Assembly (NCBI GenBank): GCA_020845755.1
Contig: JADLFE010000009.1
Location: 186,001-250,000, forward strand
Length of the DNA: 64,000 nucleotides
Origin: Phycisphaerales bacterium
GTDB taxonomy: Bacteria > Planctomycetota > Phycisphaerae > Phycisphaerales > UBA1924
Direction of reading: 5' to 3'
Position 1 is the stretch's first letter. Each line of letters opens with the position of its first letter. Both the position numbers and the translations under genes were made by a program. Positions 53,517-62,207 of this stretch are shown here, piece by piece. The notes below the pieces were generated by a model. The model worked only from the letters and a program-made list of their open reading frames with translations, had not been told where the DNA came from and did not search any database.

Positions 53517-53915
53517 TCATGCTCGGACCACCGCGAACAATTGGATCCCCTGCGCCTCGCTGACGATCTCGACGTTTGAAGCGCCCGCATCCCTGGCAAG
53601 GCGCGAGAGTTCGTCGCCGTCCCTGTGCTCCATGTACCACTCACCGAACAACTCCATCCAGTTCCGGCTCGTGTTGCGCGATGAGAAGTTGCCCACGGCG
53701 AGCATCCCGCCCGGGGCCAGCATTGAGATCAATCTCCTGAGCAGGCGAACGAAGAGCCGATCCGACAGATAGTCGAACAGGCCCGCCGACCAGATCAGGT
53801 CGAACTTCTTGTCCGGTCGATAGTGCAGGACGTCTCTCTGGATGAATTGGACTCGATGACCACGCGCAGCGCGACGATTTCGAACATCGGTGCCACCCAG
53901 GCGGATAGCTTTCAC
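53517..53915 (-). CDS. methyltransferase lacking its N-terminal SAM-binding motif
   Basis: A 132-residue frame whose GTG start overlaps the upstream stop (GTGA). It contains VQFIQRDVLHYRPDKKFDLI, YLSDRLFVRLLRRLISMLAP and GGMLAVGNFSSRN, motifs IV-VI of a class I methyltransferase. The glycine-rich motif I and about 100 N-terminal residues are absent. Either it is a truncated pseudogene, or it is a small subunit that works with another methyltransferase in the operon. It is in frame and coupled, so some translation is likely. Confidence 0.55.
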   Translation of the reverse strand: MKAIRLGGTDVRNRRAARGHRVQFIQRDVLHYRPDKKFDLIWSAGLFDYLSDRLFVRLLRRLISMLAPGGMLAVGNFSSRNTSRNWMELFGEWYMEHRDGDELSRLARDAGASNVEIVSEAQGIQLFAVVRA

Positions 53916-54493
53916 AGCACTCCAGGAATGAACCGCCGAGTGTTCCGGAGATACTGGTCGTAGCCCGGCAATTGCTCGGTCATAGCCCGCTCCTCGGCCG
54001 ATGCGCTCCACAGGTAGTAGGCCCCGACCACCAGCACGTTTAAGGCCAGCCAGCCGGATGCACTGGTCAGAGCCAGGCCAATGAGAATGAACAGGTTGGC
54101 CGTGTAGATCGGGTGCCGCACATAGCGATACGGTCCGATCTGAACGAACTTTGCGGGCACAAACGAGTCAAAGCACGGACTGTACGCATCGGCCAGGACT
54201 CGTTTGGCCCAAACAAAGACAGCTAGTCCCAACAGAGCATTCACCATCCCCGTAACTCTCAGCCAAGCAGGAGCTGGCCACAGCAGCAAAGCCGGGTGTG
54301 AGAAAAGCAGCGAGATGGAGCCGATGACCACGGTTGTGGCCTGCACGTAGCGATAAACAGCCCGAAACCAACGCGGTGTGGCGATGCGGACGTGTTTGCC
54401 GCGAGCATACCCCCGCCCCTTGTGCTTGTAGTGGGCGGCCGAGACGGTAACCACGGCCGCAATGGTCAGGACTCCGAGGACATTGAGCAACAT
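53912..54493 (-). CDS. isoprenylcysteine carboxyl methyltransferase-like membrane protein
   Basis: A 193-residue protein. The ATG at 54493 follows AGGAGACACCT. Five membrane segments are predicted. The C-terminal FVQIGPYRYVRHPIYTANL and EERAMTEQLPGYDQYLRNT are the RHPxY and EE motifs of the ICMT/PEMT-like family that bind SAM in the membrane. The bacterial substrate is unknown. It belongs to the same operon as the truncated methyltransferase and the flavin protein. Confidence 0.8.
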   Translation of the reverse strand: MLLNVLGVLTIAAVVTVSAAHYKHKGRGYARGKHVRIATPRWFRAVYRYVQATTVVIGSISLLFSHPALLLWPAPAWLRVTGMVNALLGLAVFVWAKRVLADAYSPCFDSFVPAKFVQIGPYRYVRHPIYTANLFILIGLALTSASGWLALNVLVVGAYYLWSASAEERAMTEQLPGYDQYLRNTRRFIPGVL

Positions 54494-54543
54494 AGGTGTC
54501 TCCTGAACGGCGTCAGCAGTGTGGGGCAAGGACGCTTCATGGG

Positions 54544-55167
54544 TTAGATGAGGAATATCGGAGTCTCCCAGGCGGCTGCGAGACCGTCCTCGACTCCCAT
54601 CAGTCCGCGACAGACGAACTTCTTGTCGCGAAGACGCTTGAGTTCATCAACATAGAGCCATTGCACACAAGCCCTCTGGGTGGTCACCAGTTTGGGCATG
54701 CGGATAGTTGTTTTCGTCCACCACATCTTGAACTGTTCGGAGGCTCCGGACTCGTACTTGAACCCGAAGTGTTGGCATCCCCACACATACAGCAACTTCT
54801 GTGTGTGGGCCAACGCCGTAAACAAGATCAGGTGCTGCGGGCTGTTCCGCATGGAGCTCGAGTACTCTCGATCGAACTCCGCCTCGATGTGCCGATCCCA
54901 GATGCGGTACTCGCGAAGTTCCAGCCTCTCTCGCACCGGGCGCTCGGGCATCGTGTTAAACGCCATATCGATGGTGCTGGACTCGCGGATGACGGTGGGC
55001 ACGCCATCGCGAGCGCCGGCAGGCGGGCGGGCGATCGCATCGAAAGACACACCCAGGGTCGACTCGAGGATTGCGATGCGGTGAGCAGGCACTCCCCTTT
55101 TGGGTTCCTCGACGGAACCGAACGAAGAGGGATTGCGGGCACGGCGGGGAGGACTTGACTTCGACAT
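54544..55167 (-). CDS. unknown protein, first gene of the island operon
   Basis: A 207-residue protein with GGAG 7 bases before its ATG. The N-terminal 50 residues are basic and Pro/Ser-rich; the rest is a globular domain with many aromatic residues (IRESSTIDMAFNTMPERPV; LFTALAHTQKLLYVWGCQHF). It matches no family recognised here. Its position before ICMT, methyltransferase and flavin genes suggests it makes or carries their substrate. Confidence 0.5.
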   Translation of the reverse strand: MSKSSPPRRARNPSSFGSVEEPKRGVPAHRIAILESTLGVSFDAIARPPAGARDGVPTVIRESSTIDMAFNTMPERPVRERLELREYRIWDRHIEAEFDREYSSSMRNSPQHLILFTALAHTQKLLYVWGCQHFGFKYESGASEQFKMWWTKTTIRMPKLVTTQRACVQWLYVDELKRLRDKKFVCRGLMGVEDGLAAAWETPIFLI

Positions 55168-55949
55168 GGCTGACTCCGGCTTGGGACGACGGCGAGACGT
55201 TCATCGGTGTTTTCTCACTACAACCAGGCGGCGGCGCCGTCGGGAGCGTTGGCTGAAAGTTGCAGAAGGAGGCGCTTCGCGAGGGTGAAGGTCGGTTGGG
55301 TATGTGCTCGTCGTCTGGGCAAAGCCCGGGCGCAGTCGGGCCGCCGTTCGCTCACAACCAGCCCGCGGGCATTCGATTTCACCCAATGTGACCTCTGCAC
55401 AACGGCACGACGCCCATGCGGATTGGCGTCAGATCCGCCATCGCATGGGGGCACTCGAATTCGCTTGGGCGTTACTCGACACAGTCGATGTCATTCCAAC
55501 CAGCGCTGCAACCAACTAGGCTCCGACTGATTGGGGCTTACTGGAGAGTCAACTTCGGGTTGTATCGCGACATCGGTTCTTGCTCTGTCCATGCATCCGG
55601 CCCTTTGCGCCCAGTCACCGCGTTCACTCGATCGGGGTTGTCAGGAAAGGCGTGGCTTCCGCGACTGTCGCGGCGAGCCGTCATTCGGATGGCGTGAGCC
55701 GTGCGCGCTGTGGAGCGCCAAATCGCAGATTTCTGTGCAAATTTCAGAGCGACGCGCCTCGGCGTGAACTGGTCGCCCGGAATGCCTCGATTGGTTTGGG
55801 CCTCCGTGAGCTCGCCCAATCTCCTCGAATCCCACGACTCTTCCTCTCCTTGAATACTTGACTTGCCGATCCTGTATTCGTATAGTGGTGTGCGGCCTGC
55901 TTTTCCTCCATCCGCCGGCCGACCGCCGCCACTCAAGGAGGTCTACTGC
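55168..55949. other. intergenic stretch left of the macrodomain gene
   Basis: About 780 bases. Short open frames occur on both strands but none shows a ribosome site, signal peptide or recognisable motif. The only clear element is the promoter at 55858-55886. It may contain a degraded gene and separates the island operon from the macrodomain gene. Confidence 0.45.
55858..55886 (+). promoter_or_regulatory. promoter of the macrodomain gene
   Basis: TTGACT (55858-55863), a 17-base spacer and TATAGT (55881-55886), the strongest promoter seen in the window. The transcript would begin about 57 bases before the GTG at 55950. Confidence 0.8.
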
Positions 55950-56477
55950 GTGAAACCCGCCCACAACATCCACGAGGTCACCGGCGACATCCTCCTCAGT
56001 AAGGCCGCGGTCATCGCGCACGGCGTGGCGCCCAACGACGATTTCCACGCGGGTCTGGCGCTGCAGCTGCGCGAGCGTTTTCCGGCGATGTACAAGGACT
56101 TCCGCCACTACTGCCAGACCCATCACCCCAAGTCGGGCGACATGTGGGTGTGGTCCGGATCGGGCCCGAATGGGCCGGTGCGGATCGCGTGCCTCCTGAC
56201 GCAGGAGGCGGCGTATGACCACGGCAAGCACCCCGGGCGCGCGACGCACGAGTCGGTCAATCACTCGCTCAAGAAACTGCGGGCGCTGATCGACGCCGAC
56301 AAGCCCAGCGCCGTGGCGCTGCCAAAGCTGGCGACCGGCGTGGGTGGGCTGAAGTGGGAAGAAGTCGCGCCGCTGATCCACAAGCACCTGGGCAACACCG
56401 AGATGCCGGTGTGGTTGTACACGAATTTCCAGAAGGGACAGGCCGCCAACGAGACACTCCTCAATGCTCGTCACTGA
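55950..56477 (+). CDS. macrodomain (ADP-ribose-processing) protein
   Basis: A 175-residue protein. The GTG at 55950 has a perfect AGGAGG eight bases upstream. VTGDILLSKAAVIAHGVAPN, VRIACLLTQEA, LPKLATGVGGLKWEEVAP and VWLYTNF match the macrodomain fold; the Asp of GDIL and glycines of GVGGL would bind ADP-ribose. Related proteins de-ADP-ribosylate DNA or proteins (for example DarG) or hydrolyse ADP-ribose-1-phosphate. No toxin gene is adjacent. Confidence 0.85.
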   Translation: MKPAHNIHEVTGDILLSKAAVIAHGVAPNDDFHAGLALQLRERFPAMYKDFRHYCQTHHPKSGDMWVWSGSGPNGPVRIACLLTQEAAYDHGKHPGRATHESVNHSLKKLRALIDADKPSAVALPKLATGVGGLKWEEVAPLIHKHLGNTEMPVWLYTNFQKGQAANETLLNARH

Positions 56478-56501
56478 CATTGGTGACGAGCAACCCTCCT
56501 G

Positions 56502-56548
56502 CAACCGCCTCTGCCCGCGACTTCTTCATCCGCGGGCAAAGGCGGTTG
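56502..56548. terminator. long hairpin between convergent genes
   Basis: CAACCGCCTCTGCCCGCG (56502-56519) pairs with CGCGGGCAAAGGCGGTTG (56531-56548) across an 11-base loop, with one mismatch in 18 pairs. It lies 24 bases past the macrodomain stop and 57 bases before the HD protein stop, so it may serve both strands. Confidence 0.65.
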
Positions 56549-56605
56549 TCGCTTTGGGGGACTTTCGAGGGGGACGGCCATGGACGACGCGTGGCGAACG
56601 CGTAC

Positions 56606-57166
56606 TCACGCGCTCGCCCGCGCGTGCCTGACCAATGCCGCGACGATCTTGATCGCGCGTGCCGATTCTTCGTGGCGTTTGGCGTCGTCCCCGGCGAGTT
56701 TCATGGCGCGCTGGGCCTTGGCGATCATCTTCGCGAGGCTCTTGCGCTTTTCCTGCGTCTGCAGCATGTCGCTGAGGTTGTCGTAGACATCCGCGAGTTT
56801 GATGAGGCGGGCCCGCCAGTCCGCCGCGGCAAGGCGACGATCGTAATCCACCTCGCGCTTGGGCTCAGGGAGGATCATGCTCTTGGTCAGAGCGGCGACG
56901 ATCTTCGCCACGCCGTCGCCGAAGTGTTCCGCGATGTCGTCGTAGTCGGTGGGTGTATCCTCGATGGTGTCGTGGAGCATGGCCGCCGCGATCGCCTCGG
57001 GGTCCGTGCACCCGTACTCATGTCGGAGCACAAGCGTCACGCGGACGACATGGGAGAAATACGGCGTGATGCCGTCGGCCCGCGCATGCCCCGCGTGTGC
57101 CCGCGCGGCGAAACTGGCGGCCTTCTGAATCAGTGCCATCCCGCCCTTGCCGACGTCTTTGGCCAT
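56606..57166 (-). CDS. HD-domain protein, SpoT/MESH1-like
   Basis: A 186-residue protein with GAGGTG before its ATG. The HD-type residues are His in YFSHVVRVT, LHDTIEDTPTDY and KLADVYDNLSDM, in the SpoT/RelA hydrolase order. It has no synthetase, TGS or ACT domain, and its length equals that of stand-alone small alarmone hydrolases. It could hydrolyse (p)ppGpp or a related nucleotide. It is convergent with the macrodomain gene. Confidence 0.82.
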   Translation of the reverse strand: MAKDVGKGGMALIQKAASFAARAHAGHARADGITPYFSHVVRVTLVLRHEYGCTDPEAIAAAMLHDTIEDTPTDYDDIAEHFGDGVAKIVAALTKSMILPEPKREVDYDRRLAAADWRARLIKLADVYDNLSDMLQTQEKRKSLAKMIAKAQRAMKLAGDDAKRHEESARAIKIVAALVRHARASA

Positions 57167-57331
57167 GTTGCACCTCGGGGAAGAGGATATGAGTCACGAA
57201 GCCGCGAAGACCGTGAATCGTGAGCGGTGATGCGTGCCGGTATTGAGGCGAACCGACCCCGCTGGTCCGCCACTTCCCGCACTTCTTCCCTGCCTTGCAG
57301 TCTCGCTGATTCCTGTCTCGCTTTGGCCCGC

Positions 57332-60175
57332 CTACATCGGCTTGGCGTTCACGACCTGACGCGTGTGATCGAAGACCGCGCGCGACTTGATCGGGTTCCC
57401 GCCGTGCTCGTCGAAGATCACGACCTCGTTGTCGACGCCGGGCTTGATCCATGACGCGGGAACAAACCAGCGGCTCTGCGGGCCGACGCTCTTGCCGTCC
57501 GGCGTCGCAACAAGATATCGCGCCAGGTGCCGACCGTTCACAAAGATCTGACCCTTGGTCACACCCTCGAGTTCGAGATACAGCGGGGACGCGCAGGCGA
57601 CGGGATTCAGTGTCGCACGCCACCACGTCGGCCCGTGGACCTTGCCCTTGGGGGTGTGGAACGCGCCGGACACGGGCTGCTCCCACTTCGCGAACGCCCA
57701 GTCTGCCTTGGCGGTCAGATTCTCCTCCACCTCATAGAATGTGACGGCCTTGTCGGCGTCGTTCACCAGTTCTTCCGCGGTGCGCGTGTGCCCGCTGGCC
57801 TCGGAAACGATCGCCAGTTGCACGTGCGATGCGCCCTTGGAGAGCATCTCGCCGTCGATCGACACCCACGTCGGGCCCGCTCGATCGACATACGCGATCG
57901 GCTTGTCGTTCACGAGCACGATCGCGCGGCACGGCGCCGCCACGCCGCCCTCGCCCGCGAACTTCATCATCAGCCCGCTCTTGCGCTTCCCGATACTCCA
58001 GTCCAGCCGTGAGGCGAGTGTGGTATCGCCCTCGCGCACGTCCCACAGAGGCGATCGGAACGCGAGAATGTCGACCGGATCGGTCGAGACGACTTTCGGC
58101 TTTCCGGGCGTGATCTCCGACACCTCGAGCAGATGCCCCCAGAGGCCCTTGCCGAGTCCGCCGGACGCGCCGATATGCGCGCCGGACGAAAACTCGCCGA
58201 GATTCTCCGCGAGCACGACAACGGTGCCGCCGCCCTTCTTCAGTGAGAGCGCCGCGTGATCGGCCGCGCCCGGGCCGTGCCCGACGACGCCCAGTTCCTT
58301 GCCATCCTGGAAGAAGTGGAGTCGGTCACCGCCCTGCGTGACGTAGGCCGCCGCACGGCGCGTCGCGTTCGACTTGAGCCCGATGCGATACCAGCCGTAA
58401 CCGCTCGGCGCGCCCAGCGAAGCCAGCGGCGCGGGGCCCGGGATCGACGCGAACCTCGGCCCGCTCCCGTCGATGTATTCCGCCGTCCCGGCGCACGTCC
58501 AGTGACCGAGCGTCGCCTTCTCGTGCCCGGTGGGCGCGTGGACCTTGAGCGCGTCGTGGGCCGCGTGCGACTGGCCCGATGAATCGATGCGCGTGTAGGT
58601 TTTGTACGACAGGTGCGCGATCGGCTTGTGGTCCCAGGTCAATCCCGAGACACCGACCAGCACCGCGTCATCGGTGAAGTACGTCGCCTCCGAGAGTTCC
58701 ATGTTCAGGACGACGATCGAGATCCCCTCGACCTCGACGATCTCGGGGGTCTTGCCCGCGGGGACGGTGACCTCGACCGGCGAGCCATTGACCGACATCA
58801 CGCCGCGCGTGCCCGCGTTGCCGAAGACCACCAGCGTGCGCCCGACGACACCCATGGCGCTGAGGTTGGAGTAGTCGAGGTTGGCGCGAGGGCCGACGGG
58901 CGCGTCCATCAGGCACCACACGACGGAGTGCCCGTCGAGATCGACGGGGAGGTTCGTGCCGTCGGGGAGCAGGAGCGCTGTGCTCTTGGCCGACATCGCG
59001 CCGTCGTTGAAGACCATCGCAAAGCCGCCCTGCGCGCCCGTGCGATGCACGACCGACACGCCGGGAACCAGCGGCGACAGAGCGCCCTTGGCGGGCTTGA
59101 TGCTCTGCACGCCCCGCGCCGGATCAATCGCCACCGGCTGGTACGCCGCGTTGAGATTGGAGAAGACGCGCCCGAACTTCGCCGCAAACGTCGCGATGCG
59201 TCGCAGCGCGTGATACGACGCGGACGGCGCGCCGGTCTCATCCAGCGGCGCGCCGCGGTCGGCGCTGGCGATGCCGAACCATTCCGAGCCCGCGTCGCTG
59301 CGCCCCGGCGCAAAGCCGAAATTGGTCCCGCCGTGGAACGGCATGAGGCTGAACTGCCCGCCGCCGGCGATCACTTCCGCGATGCGCCGCGTCAGCCCCG
59401 GGCCGTCGAGCCCGACGCGGAGACTTCCGCCCCACACATCGCGGGCCACCCGCTCGTCTCCCGATTCGCACGACAGATCGATGATGAACTTGGGCTGATC
59501 GGCGCGGACAACATTGAGTTGGCGCATCGCCGAGAGCATGTCCTCGCCGCCAGACCACCCGTCGATCTCTCCCTCGACACTCTGCCATAGATTGTGCGAG
59601 TTGATGACCGGGATGTTGATGCCCGCCTCGCGCAGGTACCGGTTGAGTTCGCCGAGGTACGAGACCGCCAGGTCGTCGTGCCCGCACGTCCAGTTGCCCT
59701 CGCTCTTGACCAGAAGCAGCGGCCCGCCACGCCCCGTGCTCGAGAGTTGCAGGTCCTTGACCTGATCCACCAGCGCCGTGATGTAACGCGACGACGCCTC
59801 AAGAAACGCGGCGTTCTTCGTGCGCAGCGACACGCCCGCCTGGCTCGTCAGCCATGCCGGCAGCCCGCCGCCATCCAGCCCCGCGCCGACATACGGCCCG
59901 ACGCGGAGGATCAGCCACATGCCCGCCTCACCCACGAGTTTCACAAAGTGGCGAACGTCGTTGTCACCCGTGAAATCGAAGACCCCCGCGCGCGGCTCGT
60001 GCCGCGCCCACACCGCAGTCGTGTCGATCGTGTTGAATCCGGCGAGTTTGGCGGCCTGAATCCGGTCGGCCCACGACGCCCGCGCTACGCGACCGTACTC
60101 GACCGCCGCGCTGACGATCCACACGCGCCGCCCGTCCAGCATGAAGCTCTGACCGTCATAGGTCACCGCAGGCAT
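57332..60175 (-). CDS. GH35 (beta-galactosidase family) protein with altered active site
   Basis: A 947-residue protein starting at an ATG behind GAGGAG. Residues 1-330 follow the GH35 barrel (WADRIQAAKLAGFNTIDT; RVGPYVGAGLDGGGLPAWL), with a usual beta-sandwich tail. Key residues differ: SGEIHY is SAAVEY, the CAEWD Glu is Gly98-Ala-Gly, and the acid/base region reads VKSEGNW (Glu159) instead of VENEYG. The nucleophile Glu appears to be Asp233 or Glu237 in IIDLSCESG. There is no signal peptide. It may bind or cleave an unusual sugar, or be catalytically altered. Confidence 0.7.
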   Translation of the reverse strand: MPAVTYDGQSFMLDGRRVWIVSAAVEYGRVARASWADRIQAAKLAGFNTIDTTAVWARHEPRAGVFDFTGDNDVRHFVKLVGEAGMWLILRVGPYVGAGLDGGGLPAWLTSQAGVSLRTKNAAFLEASSRYITALVDQVKDLQLSSTGRGGPLLLVKSEGNWTCGHDDLAVSYLGELNRYLREAGINIPVINSHNLWQSVEGEIDGWSGGEDMLSAMRQLNVVRADQPKFIIDLSCESGDERVARDVWGGSLRVGLDGPGLTRRIAEVIAGGGQFSLMPFHGGTNFGFAPGRSDAGSEWFGIASADRGAPLDETGAPSASYHALRRIATFAAKFGRVFSNLNAAYQPVAIDPARGVQSIKPAKGALSPLVPGVSVVHRTGAQGGFAMVFNDGAMSAKSTALLLPDGTNLPVDLDGHSVVWCLMDAPVGPRANLDYSNLSAMGVVGRTLVVFGNAGTRGVMSVNGSPVEVTVPAGKTPEIVEVEGISIVVLNMELSEATYFTDDAVLVGVSGLTWDHKPIAHLSYKTYTRIDSSGQSHAAHDALKVHAPTGHEKATLGHWTCAGTAEYIDGSGPRFASIPGPAPLASLGAPSGYGWYRIGLKSNATRRAAAYVTQGGDRLHFFQDGKELGVVGHGPGAADHAALSLKKGGGTVVVLAENLGEFSSGAHIGASGGLGKGLWGHLLEVSEITPGKPKVVSTDPVDILAFRSPLWDVREGDTTLASRLDWSIGKRKSGLMMKFAGEGGVAAPCRAIVLVNDKPIAYVDRAGPTWVSIDGEMLSKGASHVQLAIVSEASGHTRTAEELVNDADKAVTFYEVEENLTAKADWAFAKWEQPVSGAFHTPKGKVHGPTWWRATLNPVACASPLYLELEGVTKGQIFVNGRHLARYLVATPDGKSVGPQSRWFVPASWIKPGVDNEVVIFDEHGGNPIKSRAVFDHTRQVVNAKPM

Positions 60176-60407
60176 GGGTGCTCCTCATACTTCTTCACTT
60201 CCACCGGCCTGCCGCGGGGACCCACACGCGCCGTTGATTCGCAAACCTAACGAAACGCGAATAACGAGGCCGGAGAAAATGGAACAGGACTCTAGCGCTC
60301 GCCGAGGCGAACTGCAACGAAAGGGCCACCTTCGAGGTACTCATTTCGGGATTCGGTCGGACAAAGAGGCCGCTATTCTGTTGTTCACGCGCCGGGAGCC
60401 GACCAAA

Positions 60408-62207
60408 GTGACCCGAACAAAGTCCCATTTTCTGACCCCCGCCGTCCTGCTGCTCTTGGCGGGCTGTTCGTCGCGCCTCGAGTCGCTCGACCGCGAGATC
60501 AACGACCTGGTCGCCGAGCGCTCCACGCGCCTCGGAACCGTCTCGCCCACGCGCACTCTCCCGGGGGAAACCAAGGCGACCGACACGTCCAAAGCCCCGG
60601 AAACGCGCAATCCCACGGCCCAGGAACTGTCGTTCAAGCCCGCCGACGAGGCACGCGACGTCGCCAAGCGACTCGAGTCCTTCAACGCAGGCATCGCGGA
60701 GACCTCGGGTCTTGCCGATGCGTACGCGACCAACGAGGCGCTTGATGCGATCGCGGAAGACCCGGCCTCGCAGGCGGTTTCGATCGATAGCGCGATCGAA
60801 GTCACGCTCATGGAATCGTGGCGGACCGGCCAGCGCGCCGCACCCGACTATCTCGCGTCGGAGGAGCAGTACCTCCTCTCGGCCATCTCGCTGCTCATCG
60901 AACGCCATCAATGGTCGCCGCGCCTGAGCAACACGACCAATGCCACGCTCTCCGGTTCGGGCGAGGACGGCAACTTCGACCACACGGCACGACTCCTCAA
61001 CGAACTGGCCGTCACGCAGAAACTCCCCTACGGCGGCGACGTGCAGGCCCAGTGGCTCTGGGACGCGACCGAGCACCTGCGCGAGCAGTCGACCGGGCGT
61101 TACCGCCAATCGTCGTCGATCGCGCTCGACGCGTCGATCCCGCTGATGCGCGGCGCCGGACTCATCGCGCAGGAATCCCTGATCCAGGCCGAGCGGAACC
61201 TGGTGTACGCCGCTCGATCGTTCGAGCGCGCTCGCCGCCAGTTCCTCGTCGACGTCGCGACGGATTACTTCGCGCTCCTCCAGATACAGGCGAGCATCCG
61301 CAACCAGGTACAGCAACTCAAGAGCCTGCGTACCTTCGAGCAGGAGACCGCGGAGCTTGTCAAGGCCGGGCGAAAGGCCGAGTTCGATCGCGCCGACGCG
61401 TCCAACCGCGTGCTCAGCGGCATGGCGAGCCTCGAGAACCTGCGCGAGTCGTACCGATTGCAGCTCGATCGCTTCAAGGTTTCGCTCGGATTGCCCGTGG
61501 AAAAGCCGCTGGTCATCAAGCCGCTCAAACTCGAACTCCCCGAGCCCGACGCCGACCTCACCGAGGCGGCGCGGCTCGCGCTGGACCTGCGTCTCGACCT
61601 CCAGAACCGGCGCGATCAGGTCGAGGACTCACGCCGGAATCTCGACAATGCCAAGAACGGCCTGCTCCCCGACCTCAACCTCACCGCCGGCGCGTCGATC
61701 CCGACCGACGCCGACACGCGCGAGGGCGGCGTGATGTTCGACACCGACGACACGTCCTACAACGCGGGACTCAGGCTCTCGCTTCCGCTGGACCGACGGA
61801 GCGAGCAGCTCCGCATCAAGCAGGCGACCATCTCGCTCGATAAGGCCGAGCGGGATTACGGCACAGCGCGCGACAACGTGGTGCTCAACGTCCGCGCCGC
61901 ACTCCGCGCCGTGGACCTGGCACGCTTCCAATTGCGGTTGGCCGAGCAGCAGGTGCAGATAACGCAGCGTCGTCGCCTTGAGCAGGAGATCAAGAAGGCC
62001 GAGATCGACACGCGCAAGCGCCTCGAGGCCGAGAGCGACCTTCTCGACGCGCTCAACTCACGCGATCGCGCCGTGACGGCGCTCCGAACCGCCGTGCTCC
62101 GCTATCTGCTGGAGACCGACACGCTGCGCGTCAAGCGCGACGGCACGTTCGAGCCGCTCCCGGGCATGCAGACCGATGCCTCGCCGGCTACCCCGCCGAA
62201 CTCGTGA
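60408..62207 (+). CDS. TolC-like outer-membrane efflux lipoprotein
   Basis: A 599-residue protein. The GTG at 60408, with GGGAG upstream, opens a lipoprotein signal ending LLLLAGC, a standard lipobox. After a Thr/Pro-rich linker come two outer-membrane-efflux repeats (about 165-370 and 380-560), long amphipathic helices with RQFLVDVATDYFALLQIQAS and RDNVVLNVRAALRAVDLAR. It forms a trimeric channel for an efflux or secretion system whose inner-membrane pump is elsewhere. It overlaps the convergent GNAT gene by about 20 bases. Confidence 0.85.
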   Translation: MTRTKSHFLTPAVLLLLAGCSSRLESLDREINDLVAERSTRLGTVSPTRTLPGETKATDTSKAPETRNPTAQELSFKPADEARDVAKRLESFNAGIAETSGLADAYATNEALDAIAEDPASQAVSIDSAIEVTLMESWRTGQRAAPDYLASEEQYLLSAISLLIERHQWSPRLSNTTNATLSGSGEDGNFDHTARLLNELAVTQKLPYGGDVQAQWLWDATEHLREQSTGRYRQSSSIALDASIPLMRGAGLIAQESLIQAERNLVYAARSFERARRQFLVDVATDYFALLQIQASIRNQVQQLKSLRTFEQETAELVKAGRKAEFDRADASNRVLSGMASLENLRESYRLQLDRFKVSLGLPVEKPLVIKPLKLELPEPDADLTEAARLALDLRLDLQNRRDQVEDSRRNLDNAKNGLLPDLNLTAGASIPTDADTREGGVMFDTDDTSYNAGLRLSLPLDRRSEQLRIKQATISLDKAERDYGTARDNVVLNVRAALRAVDLARFQLRLAEQQVQITQRRRLEQEIKKAEIDTRKRLEAESDLLDALNSRDRAVTALRTAVLRYLLETDTLRVKRDGTFEPLPGMQTDASPATPPNS

